A stretch of 40,810 nt of DNA from Bacillota bacterium (GTDB lineage Bacteria; Bacillota; Clostridia; Lachnospirales; Anaerotignaceae): positions 132,336 through 173,145 of the forward strand of contig JAETUG010000002.1 of assembly GCA_021768705.1 (NCBI GenBank), given 5' to 3'. A program made the translations under genes and the position numbers. Below the pieces are notes generated by a model, which saw only the letters and a list, made by a program, of their open reading frames with translations, searched no databases and was not told where the DNA came from. Position 1 is the first letter of the stretch; each line of letters starts with the position of its first letter. Below are positions 1 through 6,517 of this stretch, piece by piece.

Positions 1-366
1 ATTGGGAGAGGAATAGTCGATGACAACAGTCTTGCCTGCGCCCATGTCGCTTTTACCGTAATTTTCTTTCTGTTCCAAAACAGCGGAAAGCACCTGCTTT
101 GCATAGACGCCCTTATCCACAAAGAAGTTGATATATGCGCCTACCACTTCCATTTTTGCAATGAAATCGGGCTTTTCGATCTTTTCGATCAGCTCATTGG
201 CGATCATCGGGGGTGCTTTGCGGAATACCTTTGCCAGACGGAAACAGGGGTACGCAAAATCGCCCATTTCCTTTTTCGCAGGAACTTCCACAGCTGCGGC
301 TGCGTCTTCTACGGGGATATCCGCAGCTGCAGCCAGAAGTTTTGCAATTTCTATTTTAAAATCCAT
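1..366 (-). CDS. argS: Arginine--tRNA ligase, N-terminal part (cut by window edge)
   Basis: Charges tRNA-Arg with arginine in the cytoplasm. The visible 122 codons begin MDFKIEIAKLLAAAAD and cover the N-terminal tRNA-binding (Add1-type) domain, with the expected MGDFAYPCFRLAK stretch. They end at VIDYSSPN, the start of the catalytic signature that normally continues with the HIGH-like motif outside this window. The ATG is preceded by a GGAGGG ribosome site. A sigma-A-like promoter lies about 50 nt upstream, so the gene is probably transcribed on its own. Only the C-terminal two thirds or more is missing, because of the window edge and not through damage. Confidence 0.93.
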   Translation of the reverse strand, partial: MDFKIEIAKLLAAAADIPVEDAAAAVEVPAKKEMGDFAYPCFRLAKVFRKAPPMIANELIEKIEKPDFIAKMEVVGAYINFFVDKGVYAKQVLSAVLEQKENYGKSDMGAGKTVVIDYSSPN

Positions 367-415
367 AATTTTCCCTCCAAAAAGTCCCTATCCATAAAGG
401 GACATACTTCTATTT

Positions 416-444
416 ATATTAGCATAATAAAGGCGGAAAAACAA
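416..444 (-). promoter_or_regulatory. Promoter of argS
   Basis: Read leftward, TTGTTT is followed after 17 nt by TAATAT, about 50 nt before the argS start codon. The leader also holds a short imperfect palindrome (TCCCTTTATGGATAGGGA) just before the ribosome site. No T-box signature was seen. Confidence 0.6.
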
Positions 445-450
445 GGGTTT

Positions 451-729
451 GGCTGATAGCTGAGGGCTATCGACTTCGGAAGTTCTCAAATTGCGCCCAG
501 TCGGGCGAAAACATCGGTCAATGAATATGGGTACTCGCCCACCCCCGGATATTTCTCGGCAAAACAAAAACCTCTCCCCAACTTTTTTTGAAAAAAAGTT
601 GCAAAAAACTTGGAACCCTTTCGTATGGGTTCCAAACCTCCTAACGAACTAAGGGGAACGATGTTCCCCTTAGTAATCCCTTCCCCACAATGCCGGAAAC
701 GGCATAGAGAAAAGCGGCGGCAGTGCGCC
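451..729 (+). repeat. Type-B palindromic element, left copy (inverted relative to 1380-1745)
   Basis: This 279-bp non-coding stretch aligns with the reverse complement of 1380-1745. Shared blocks in order are: a GCTATCGACTTCGGAAGTTC segment with a GCGCCCAGTCGGGCG hairpin; CTCGGCAAAACA; an AACTTTTT / AAAAAGTT hairpin; a GGAACCC / GGGTTCC hairpin; an AAGGGGAAC / GTTCCCCTT hairpin; ATGCCG / CGGCAT; and GAAAAGCGGCGGCAGTGCGCC. Bases differ between the copies, but the hairpin arms stay complementary. The right-hand copy is longer only because one 84-bp unit is duplicated there. No gene is visible in the stretch. Confidence 0.75.
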
Positions 730-747
730 TGCTACAGAATTGTAGCA
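730..747. promoter_or_regulatory. Orphan operator-like palindrome, third copy
   Basis: TGCTACAGAATTGTAGCA matches the two palindromes between the divergent XRE genes (consensus TGCWACANWATWGTAGCA). It begins immediately inside the left type-B repeat and lies downstream of the leftward XRE gene, with no gene obviously under its control. Confidence 0.55.
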
Positions 748-784
748 TTTCGGCAAAAATTTGTAGTTTTACACTTTTCTATAA

Positions 785-826
785 TAAAAAAAATGTTCTT
801 CAATATCAAACTGAAAGAACATTTTT
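785..826 (-). terminator. Terminator of the leftward XRE gene
   Basis: A hairpin of AAAAATGTTCTT and AAGAACATTTTT is followed, in the leftward direction, by a T-rich tract. It starts right at the stop codon of the upstream XRE gene. Confidence 0.75.
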
Positions 827-1038
827 TATATTTCCTTTTTCTCTGCACCAATCAATTCATCCACAGTAATATCCAACGCATTCGCTAACTTAATCAATAC
901 CTCAATAGAAGGCTCATTTCTTCCGCTTTCATAATTAGCGATAGCTGTATATCCATATCCGACAAAGTTTGCTAATTCAGTCTGAGAATATTTTTTCAGC
1001 TTTCTAAATTTTTTTAAATTCGTAGAAAAGTCAGACAT
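826..1038 (-). CDS. XRE/Cro-CI family transcriptional regulator, 70 aa
   Basis: A stand-alone Cro/CI helix-turn-helix protein. Residues 5-60 make up the five-helix domain: QTELANFVGYGYTAIANYES is the HTH pair, and RNEPSIEVLIKLANALDITVDEL is the usual C-terminal part. There is no second domain, so it probably acts as a dimeric repressor. It starts at an ATG with a GGTGAT ribosome site. It diverges from a second XRE gene across a 96-bp gap holding two 18-bp palindromes that overlap its own promoter, so autoregulation is likely. Both genes sit in a small cassette bracketed by inverted type-B repeats, which suggests acquisition as a unit. Confidence 0.88.
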   Translation of the reverse strand: MSDFSTNLKKFRKLKKYSQTELANFVGYGYTAIANYESGRNEPSIEVLIKLANALDITVDELIGAEKKEI

Positions 1039-1065
1039 ATAATCACCATATATAAAATATTTTAA

Positions 1066-1083
1066 TGCAACAATATTGTAGCA
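1066..1083. promoter_or_regulatory. XRE operator 1 (overlaps -10 of the leftward promoter)
   Basis: TGCAACAATATTGTAGCA is palindromic apart from one position pair. Its centre contains ATTGTA, which read leftward is TACAAT, the probable -10 of the 70-aa leftward gene. Bound repressor would block that promoter. Confidence 0.7.
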
Positions 1084-1103
1084 TATTTCAATATCTCATG
1101 CAA
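1075..1103 (-). promoter_or_regulatory. Promoter of the leftward XRE gene
   Basis: Read leftward, TTGCAT is followed after 17 nt by TACAAT. The -35 falls in operator 2 and the -10 in operator 1, as expected for a promoter shut off by a pair of bound dimers. A rightward promoter for the partner gene is less clear; TTTCAA with TAGTAG is a weak possibility. Confidence 0.6.
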
Positions 1104-1116
1104 CAAAATAGTAGCA
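1099..1116. promoter_or_regulatory. XRE operator 2
   Basis: TGCAACAAAATAGTAGCA has the same half-sites as operator 1, with a one-base loss of symmetry in the core. Its start is 33 bp from that of operator 1, about three helical turns, so dimers on both sites would lie on the same DNA face. Confidence 0.65.
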
Positions 1117-1134
1117 TTGAAATAGGTGATGCTT

Positions 1135-1338
1135 ATGTATTTTCAAAGATTAGAAGATTTAAGAATAGATGCAGATAAAACACAGAAAGAAATAGCAGAA
1201 GTCTTAGATTGTAAAAGAGAAGTGTATAGACGTTATGAAAAAGGGATCTATGAAATTCCTGTTTGGGCATTGATAAAATTGGCTGAATATTATGAAGTTA
1301 GTACAGATTATATTCTTGGATTGACGGATAAAAAATAA
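1135..1338 (+). CDS. XRE/Cro-CI family transcriptional regulator, 67 aa
   Basis: A single-domain Cro/CI regulator, MYFQRLEDLRIDADKTQKEI, ending in YEVSTDYILGLTDKK. The helix-turn-helix is at roughly residues 17-38, and the C-terminal STDYILGLTD is typical of small XRE proteins in Clostridia. The third in-frame start (ATG) is preferred over the GTG and ATG just upstream, because AGGTGAT then lies at the right distance. The gene is transcribed against replication and faces away from the 70-aa XRE gene. The two proteins are not close copies of each other, so they may compete for the shared operators in a CI/Cro-like switch. That is inference. Confidence 0.85.
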   Translation: MYFQRLEDLRIDADKTQKEIAEVLDCKREVYRRYEKGIYEIPVWALIKLAEYYEVSTDYILGLTDKK

Positions 1339-1348
1339 CGAATCTTGA

Positions 1349-1378
1349 GAACGACTCAATAAGAGCCGTTCTTTTTTT
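1349..1378 (+). terminator. Terminator of the rightward XRE gene
   Basis: GAACGACTC and GAGCCGTTC pair with one wobble or mismatch around AATAA, followed by seven T residues. The T-run ends next to the right-hand type-B repeat. Confidence 0.85.
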
Positions 1379-1379
1379 A

Positions 1380-1745
1380 GGTGCACCGCCACCGCTTTTC
1401 CCCATGCCGTAAGGCACTGTAGGGAGGGGTGTTTCGAGGGGAACTTTGTTCCCCTTGAATCCCACGGAGGGTCTGGGAACCTTGGACGTGGTTCCCAGGC
1501 TTTTTGTTACTTTTTGTGCGCAAAAAGTAAGGAAAAGCTTTTCTGTTTTGCCGAAACAGTTCCAAACGGGCGGTCAGCAGGTTTGCAGAAATAAATTCTC
1601 GCCCGACTGGGCGCAATTCGAGAACTTCCGAAGTCGATAGCCTTCAGCTATTGCGAAACAGCAGGTTTGCAGAAATAAATTCTCGCCCGATTGGGCGCAA
1701 TTCGAGAACTTCCGAAGTCGATAGCCTTCAGCTATTGCGAAACAG
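1380..1745 (-). repeat. Type-B palindromic element, right copy (with internal 84-bp duplication)
   Basis: Read leftward, this carries the same ordered blocks as 451-729: the GCGCAATTCGAGAACTTCCG unit, CGGCAAAACA, a TTACTTTTT / AAAAAGTAA hairpin, GGGAACC / GGTTCCC, AAGGGGAAC / GTTCCCCTCG, GCCTTACGGCAT, then GAAAAGCGGTGGCGGTGCACC. Without the duplicated 84-bp unit its length (282 bp) is almost the same as the left copy. It holds no convincing gene. Confidence 0.75.
1575..1742. repeat. Two tandem 84-bp units
   Basis: Two adjacent copies starting CAGCAGGTTTGCAGAAATAA differ at a single base (GCCCGACTGGGC versus GCCCGATTGGGC), and a 5-bp restart follows. Each unit contains three small palindromes: GCCC-GAYT-GGGC, ACTTC-C-GAAGT and ATAGC-CTTCA-GCTAT. 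Near identity points to a recent duplication. Confidence 0.9.
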
Positions 1746-1779
1746 CACGACTAGACGCAAATACATTCCCACAAAAAAA

Positions 1780-1807
1780 CGACCCAATCCCTTGGGTCGA
1801 TTTTTTT
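1780..1807 (-). terminator. Terminator of the GntR-family gene
   Basis: CGACCCAA-TCCC-TTGGGTCG is flanked by an A-run and a T-run, so it can work in both directions. The GntR gene stops two bases before it. Confidence 0.88.
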
Positions 1808-1808
1808 A

Positions 1809-2540
1809 TTAGCCGTATTTTACCGTCAGATTTACATAAGAAATATGCTCTCGCATGGCCGTATAAGCCGTCTGAAAATCTCCGCCCTTAATGGCTTCGA
1901 TGATCTTCCCATGAAGCTCGATGGTAACATCAATAACCCTGGGATTCTGGGTCAGGGATTCCCTCATGGCAAGGCGAATCCCCTTTTCAAAGGAATCTTT
2001 GGATGCCATCATGGTGCTCATCAAAAGCTTATTATGGGTTGCCACTGCCACCTGCATATGGAACATAGAGTCATAATCCACGAACTGGTTCACATCATGG
2101 CGATACTCTTTCATCTTTTCAAAATAATATTCCAGCTGGGCAATATCCTCTCTGGTTGCCCGCTTGGCTGCATAGCTGGCAGTCTCCCCTTCCAGCATAT
2201 AGCGAAATTCCAACAGGTCGCTCAGGTCGGAATTTTCCACAGTGATACTGAAAGGCGCAATATTGACGATATTATCGATTTCGCTGACAAAAGTACCTGC
2301 TTTGGAACGGCGGATGAAGCCAAACACCGCCAGGGCTGTATAAGCCTCCCGCAGGGTGCTTCTGCCGATTCCCAGCTGTTCACTGACAATATTTTCATTG
2401 GGCATCATATAGCCGGCAGGCAGTTTGCCGCTAGTGATCAGCTCTTTGAACCGCTGAAACAAATTCTGGGAAATATTATTCCGCCCCAGGTCTTTTTTCA
2501 AATAGGCGGCATTTTCCGCCAGATAATCTCTTTCGCTCAT
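1809..2540 (-). CDS. GntR family regulator, FadR/FCD subfamily
   Basis: A 243-aa DNA-binding regulator. Residues about 22-90 form the winged helix, with MMPNENIVSEQLGIGRSTLR as the helix-turn-helix and GFIRRSKAGTFV as the wing. Residues about 105-235 are an all-helical FCD ligand domain, with the D..H and H residues usual for metal or carboxylate binding (DYDSMFHMQVA, ELHGKII). FCD regulators sense organic or sugar acids and control catabolic genes. No such operon adjoins it, so the ligand is unknown. It has a GAGGAGG ribosome site and its own promoter with an internal CAAC-TTTT-GTTG palindrome, so it is likely monocistronic and autoregulated. Confidence 0.9.
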   Translation of the reverse strand: MSERDYLAENAAYLKKDLGRNNISQNLFQRFKELITSGKLPAGYMMPNENIVSEQLGIGRSTLREAYTALAVFGFIRRSKAGTFVSEIDNIVNIAPFSITVENSDLSDLLEFRYMLEGETASYAAKRATREDIAQLEYYFEKMKEYRHDVNQFVDYDSMFHMQVAVATHNKLLMSTMMASKDSFEKGIRLAMRESLTQNPRVIDVTIELHGKIIEAIKGGDFQTAYTAMREHISYVNLTVKYG

Positions 2541-2584
2541 AGTAGGATTCCTCCTCTTATCTTTTGTATTTTTATACGTACACT

Positions 2585-2613
2585 ATAGTATCACAACTTT
2601 TGTTGCATGACAA
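2585..2613 (-). promoter_or_regulatory. Promoter and possible operator of the GntR-family gene
   Basis: Read leftward, TTGTCA is followed by 17 nt and TACTAT. The spacer contains the inverted repeat CAAC-AAAA-GTTG, well placed for autorepression. Confidence 0.65.
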
Positions 2614-2622
2614 GGGAAAATT

Positions 2623-3801
2623 TTATTGTTTCGGAAAAATATACTCTTCCTCTATCTCTGAAAGGGGAATATCCCTTCCCAAAAGGAAGCAGGCTGTCTC
2701 TTTATGGATTTCTTCCAAACGGGTCTGATCCTTTTTTCTGATCTGGGCATCCTTTTCCGATTGTGATAAACTCAGCCTTTCATAGACACTGCGCACCACA
2801 AATTCATCCTCATTCTGTGCATTTCTGAATTGGGTCCAAATGGGCACAAAGGAAACTTCCTTCACAGAAGGCGGTTCATCGGCAATCTGTTCCACTGTCA
2901 GATGCAAAACGATGGAGGCATTTCTGGGGGGTGTTGTCTGAGAAGAAATGAAGTTTCCAAGGGAATAAATGATGAATCCATCATGGGCACCATCGCCGTG
3001 GTCAAGGGTGCGATATTCCATTTTCTGCAGCACATGGGGATGGCTGGCGAGGATGATATCCGCCCCGGCATCAAACATCAGATTTGCCCATTCCACAAAA
3101 ATATCCTTGGGATAAGTCTCATATTCATTGCCCATATGGGGCATCACCACCACCACATCGGCATTTTTTCTGGCTTTCCTGATATCGGAGACCATTGTAT
3201 CCGAATCCATGAGATTTACCAGATAATCCTCCGGCACAGGTATGCCATTGGTGCCATAGGTATAGGAAAGAAAAGCAAAGCGGATGCCATTGACATCTTT
3301 ATAGAAAATCGTATCCCTTTCCTCCTGCGAACGGTAGGTACCAAAATGCTGAATACCGGCTTCATCCAGTTTGTCCAGGGTGCGGATAAGCCCTGCCTGC
3401 CCTGTATCCATGCAGTGGTTATTGGCAGTGGTCAGCAGGTTGAAGCCTGCATCCTGCACCGCATCCAGAAAGCTGTCCGGTGTATTGAAGCAGGGGAAGG
3501 AAGAATAGGGACGGTCTGGGCCGCCAAAGGTCAGCTCCAGATTGCCGATGACCAGATCATTTCCTGCGAAATACTGCTTCACATCCTGGAAATTGTGCAT
3601 AAAATCATATTTCCCCGTGGCAGGGTCATAGGCTTCGTTATACTGATAATCGTGTACCATGATATCCCCCACCACTGCCAGCTTTGCCGTCTTGATGATG
3701 GGTTCGGCTTTCCCTGCTGTAGCGGTAAAGGCAAACTCACTTTTGCCGCAGCTGGAAAGCAGCAGTACCATTCCAAGCAGCAATACCAGTTTTCGTTTCA
3801 T
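2623..3801 (-). CDS. CapA-family lipoprotein (poly-gamma-glutamate synthesis type, metallophosphatase fold)
   Basis: A 392-aa exported protein. A type II signal peptide ends in LLSSC, so Cys18 should be lipidated and the protein anchored outside the membrane. The CapA/PgsA metallophosphatase motifs follow in order: GDIMVH (45-50), GNLELTFGG, TANNHCMDTG, a VVMPHMGNEY segment, ASHPHVLQ and SLGNFI. Family members act in capsule poly-glutamate production or as surface hydrolases. No capB/capC genes are nearby, so a capsule role is not supported. The ATG with AAGGAGG just upstream was chosen. A longer reading frame would start inside the terminator of the neighbouring gene and lose the signal peptide position. 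Confidence 0.88.
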   Translation of the reverse strand: MKRKLVLLLGMVLLLSSCGKSEFAFTATAGKAEPIIKTAKLAVVGDIMVHDYQYNEAYDPATGKYDFMHNFQDVKQYFAGNDLVIGNLELTFGGPDRPYSSFPCFNTPDSFLDAVQDAGFNLLTTANNHCMDTGQAGLIRTLDKLDEAGIQHFGTYRSQEERDTIFYKDVNGIRFAFLSYTYGTNGIPVPEDYLVNLMDSDTMVSDIRKARKNADVVVVMPHMGNEYETYPKDIFVEWANLMFDAGADIILASHPHVLQKMEYRTLDHGDGAHDGFIIYSLGNFISSQTTPPRNASIVLHLTVEQIADEPPSVKEVSFVPIWTQFRNAQNEDEFVVRSVYERLSLSQSEKDAQIRKKDQTRLEEIHKETACFLLGRDIPLSEIEEEYIFPKQ

Positions 3802-3870
3802 CTTTCTCCCCTCCTTCTGATAAAAACAAATGTATCTACGAGAAAGTATATCATATATACGGGAAAAGAA

Positions 3871-3903
3871 AAAGCCCTGAACTTTTCTCAAGTCCAAGGC
3901 TTT
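3871..3903 (-). terminator. Terminator of the 99-aa membrane protein gene
   Basis: AAAGCCTTGGACTT pairs with AAGTTCAGGGCTTT through two wobble pairs, with TTTTTCTTTT beyond in the leftward direction. It separates this gene from the CapA-like gene. Confidence 0.8.
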
Positions 3904-3907
3904 CTGC

Positions 3908-4207
3908 TTATTTCAGTTCTTCTTCGATTACGCCCTCTTCGTTATAGTGAAGACCTTTTTCAATATTTTTCTTTCTATTTCTTCTGGAAATATACCACGC
4001 CCCAAAGCAAGCTGCTGTAGGCAGCAGCATATAGAAGAAAAATTCCTTCTGGAAAGAAACGCCCGCCCAGATGGAAGCAGCCAGCATCAGCAGGCAAAGC
4101 GCCAGACCGGGCCAGCTTTTTTCTGTTTTTGCAGAAATCACGGCAATGAAGAAAATGATTACCAAAAAAAGAGAAACAGTTTGTCCAACCGCAAAAATAG
4201 TTTCCAT
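3908..4207 (-). CDS. Small three-helix membrane protein, 99 aa, function unknown
   Basis: Three hydrophobic stretches can be seen: TVSLFLVIIFFIAVIS (9-24), WPGLALCLLMLAASIWAGV (32-50) and FFFYMLLPTAACFGAWYIS (55-74). A basic RRNRKKN segment and an acidic tail ending EEGVIEEELK follow. The basic segment suggests the tail is cytoplasmic. I do not recognise the family. It has its own promoter, a GAGGTGA ribosome site and a terminator, so it is a single-gene unit. Nothing in the context identifies its job. Confidence 0.75.
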   Translation of the reverse strand: METIFAVGQTVSLFLVIIFFIAVISAKTEKSWPGLALCLLMLAASIWAGVSFQKEFFFYMLLPTAACFGAWYISRRNRKKNIEKGLHYNEEGVIEEELK

Positions 4208-4246
4208 TCAAGTTCACCTCATACTATAATTTTCGCCCTATATTCT

Positions 4247-4275
4247 ATTTTAGCATCCAAAAAAAAGGAAGTCAA
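4247..4275 (-). promoter_or_regulatory. Promoter of the 99-aa membrane protein gene
   Basis: Read leftward, TTGACT and TAAAAT are separated by 17 nt, about 40 nt before the start codon. Confidence 0.6.
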
Positions 4276-4301
4276 CAAAATGGAGCTATTTTTGTTTGAA
4301 T

Positions 4302-5165
4302 CTAAAACTTTCCACCGCCGCCACCGAAGCTTCTGCCACCGCCGCCATGGAATGTGGTGGAAGAACCGCCCCAGCTGCCGCCGCTGTGGTGATGGTCGTT
4401 ATCATTCCTTGGAATGGGCATCATGGTGGTATGGGTATTGGCAAAGGTATCCTGATTGATCCGCAGGTGGTATCCGTTTTCCTTCAGATAGGCCCGCCCA
4501 TCGGTAAAAGGACGGATATTCCGACAGGACTTCCGCATACTTGCCACGCCGATCCCTGCCACCACCAGAGAAAACAACGCCGCCATGCCTGCAAACATCA
4601 GTACCTTACTCTTTTGGGATACCCGATATTCAGAAAGAAAGGAATCCGATTCCTTCTGATAGGGGGAAACATAGGCATCAGGGTTTTTCTGATATGCTTC
4701 ATATTCCCCACAATAATCATTGATATTGTCCCGCAGGGCCACCATTCCACCATAAAAATCTCCGTCAGAAAGATAGCCCTGTATTTCTTCCCAAATGATT
4801 CCAATATAATAATCGGTAAAAATATCAATGGCCTTGCCGCAGGTGACGATCTGGGCTTCTCTGGTGCCCATATCCACCACGAAAATGATACCGCTATCCT
4901 CCTCACCAACGCCGAGATTCTTTTCTACATAAACATCGGCACCATATTCCCGAACAGACATCCCCTTTGTATCGTAGGTAGTCAAATAGGCCAAATCCAG
5001 ACCCCAATCCTGCTGTACCTCCTGACACATAGTCTGCAGGTTGGCTTCTTCCTCCGCTGTCAAAAGGTCGGCATCGTCAAACACACGGCTTTCTTCCGCA
5101 AAGACAGGCACAAAGGAAAGGAGCATACAAAGCAGTGTAAAAATTCCGATCCATTTTTTCTTCAT
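4302..5165 (-). CDS. TPM-domain exported protein with glycine-rich C-terminus
   Basis: This 287-aa protein has a signal peptide (MKKKWIGIFTLLCMLLSFVP, cleavage near VFA-EE). A TPM domain starting VFDDADLLTAEEEANLQ and containing SGIIFVVDMGTREAQIVTCG spans about 28-160. One membrane helix follows (188-210). The tail, about 255-287, is rich in His, Gly and Ser and ends GGGGRSFGGGGGKF. TPM proteins (YgcG/Psb32 relatives) are membrane-anchored, outward-facing proteins linked to membrane-protein repair or acid phosphatase activity; the exact role is uncertain. Its ATG shares one base with the stop of the zinc-ribbon gene (TGATG), so the two are translationally coupled and probably work together. 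Confidence 0.85.
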   Translation of the reverse strand: MKKKWIGIFTLLCMLLSFVPVFAEESRVFDDADLLTAEEEANLQTMCQEVQQDWGLDLAYLTTYDTKGMSVREYGADVYVEKNLGVGEEDSGIIFVVDMGTREAQIVTCGKAIDIFTDYYIGIIWEEIQGYLSDGDFYGGMVALRDNINDYCGEYEAYQKNPDAYVSPYQKESDSFLSEYRVSQKSKVLMFAGMAALFSLVVAGIGVASMRKSCRNIRPFTDGRAYLKENGYHLRINQDTFANTHTTMMPIPRNDNDHHHSGGSWGGSSTTFHGGGGRSFGGGGGKF

Positions 5166-6292
5166 CAGAACACACCTCCTGCCGCAAATACGATGATGCC
5201 GGAAATCAGGAAACAAATCAGGAAAATGATGCAGAACCATTTCGCCGTCCGGCTGCTGCTGATGGGCAGTTCCCCCACAATCTTCCCAGTCTGTCCATTC
5301 ATCGCAAAGAGATAATCCTTCCCCTGATATTTGCTCACCAGCATCCAGACAGGCAGCAGCATATAGGTCTGCCGGTCGGAAGAAAAATCCGTATGGCATT
5401 TCATCCCATAGACCCTCTGATACCCTCTGCCCCCTTCCGCCGCCTTATGTTCCACGCCGGGGGTGATACGGGAAGTCATTCTGTCGTACAGATCCTTGGG
5501 TTCATATGTATATTTTTCCGCCAGAAACCCACTCAGATAACTCATATCAAAGGGCTTCTTCTTTTCCAAATGGAAGGGCTCCAAAGCATCCATCAGATCA
5601 TCCCGCATTTTTTCCGAAGCATCCAAAGGGATATTTTCAAATTCCATGCGCCCTGCCCGATGGATATGATACAGGTCGGTTTTTGTATAGATAAAACGGG
5701 TATCCGTCCATGTGGTCACATTTTCCCCGGTGGCATGATATTCAAACTCTGCCTTGCAGTCGAAAAGCCAGAAAGGCACATAGACTCCGGTGATCTTTTC
5801 CAATCTCTGTTCGGAAGTGTATCCCTTAGGCAAAAGCTTTTTCCCCTTGCACAGTTCCAAAAAAGCTTTCTGCGCATCTTTTTTATCCGTTTCAAAGGGC
5901 AGGATTGCCGCAGGGCGATATTCCCCTTCCAACTGTTTGGGCAAAATGGTGGGATTGCCGCAGAATACGCAAAAGGTTGCCGCTGTTACATCGTCGGTGA
6001 CGATCTCCCCACCGCAGGAAGGACAAATATACGCTCGCATATGGCTGAGATCCTCCTCCGGCTGGGGGATATTTTCTTCATAATGATAGGCCACATCGGC
6101 AGTATCTTCTGCCGCCTCTGCTCTGGGGCGAATCTCATAATCATCCTCTTTGGTTTTGGCACCTCTCTGCTCCAGCTCCTCCATGGTGAATTTGCCTTCG
6201 CAATAATCGCAGACCCATTTGTCCTCTTTCCCATCATAGCGCAGATAAGCCATACAATCGGGGCAAAGATAGGTCAAAGCTGTTTTTTCCAA
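5165..6292 (-). CDS. Zinc-ribbon protein with C-terminal membrane helix
   Basis: About 375 aa. Two CxxC...CxxC zinc ribbons can be seen (C10/C13/C28/C31 and C90/C93/C108/C111). A soluble middle region with YVPFWLFDCKAEFEYHATG and a single hydrophobic C-terminal helix (WFCIIFLICFLISGIIVFAA) follow. Such proteins are often mislabelled as PriA-like or TFIIB-type because of the ribbons. No helicase or catalytic motif is present. The start is uncertain: a TTG 10 nt after AAGGA is preferred, since longer frames begin inside a terminator hairpin. Coupling to the TPM gene suggests a cytoplasmic zinc-sensing or adaptor partner at the membrane, which is inference. Confidence 0.8.
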   Translation of the reverse strand: MEKTALTYLCPDCMAYLRYDGKEDKWVCDYCEGKFTMEELEQRGAKTKEDDYEIRPRAEAAEDTADVAYHYEENIPQPEEDLSHMRAYICPSCGGEIVTDDVTAATFCVFCGNPTILPKQLEGEYRPAAILPFETDKKDAQKAFLELCKGKKLLPKGYTSEQRLEKITGVYVPFWLFDCKAEFEYHATGENVTTWTDTRFIYTKTDLYHIHRAGRMEFENIPLDASEKMRDDLMDALEPFHLEKKKPFDMSYLSGFLAEKYTYEPKDLYDRMTSRITPGVEHKAAEGGRGYQRVYGMKCHTDFSSDRQTYMLLPVWMLVSKYQGKDYLFAMNGQTGKIVGELPISSSRTAKWFCIIFLICFLISGIIVFAAGGVF

Positions 6293-6387
6293 TTTTTTCA
6301 CATCCTTTCCAAAAGGCTTTTTCTTCAGTGTATCATAGTCATTTTTTCCTTTCAATGAAAAAGCGAAAGTCATTTTCAAAAGAAAAA

Positions 6388-6417
6388 ATGGCAAAACCCC
6401 ATTTCGAGCTTTGCCAT
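6388..6417 (-). terminator. Terminator downstream of the stalk-domain protein gene
   Basis: ATGGCAAA and TTTGCCAT form the stem, followed leftward by TTTTTTC. It lies 100 bp past the preceding stop codon and just before the zinc-ribbon gene. Confidence 0.75.
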
Positions 6418-6517
6418 CCTTCCCTATTATTTAACTGAGTATAAAATCCTTTGTTTTAATTCATTTCATCATAAAAAAACAGTTTTATGTAATGATACGA
6501 AAAACTGATACCGTGAC

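Noticed and set aside
367-450. T-box leader for argS
   Set aside because: The leader is only about 40-50 nt with a small palindrome, too short for a T-box.
826-1338. Toxin-antitoxin system
   Set aside because: Both proteins are XRE DNA-binding domains; neither resembles a toxin such as RelE, HigB or HipA, and the genes diverge instead of forming an operon.
1575-1745. CRISPR array
   Set aside because: Only two abutting 84-bp copies without spacers; no cas genes in the window.
3802-3897. N-terminal extension of the CapA-like gene
   Set aside because: The extra 32 codons overlap a neighbour's terminator region and displace the lipoprotein signal peptide; the internal ATG has AAGGAGG.
6292-6394. 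Longer start of the zinc-ribbon protein
   Set aside because: The first codons would fall in the terminator hairpin at 6388-6417 and have no ribosome site; a TTG after AAGGA fits better, though it is not certain.
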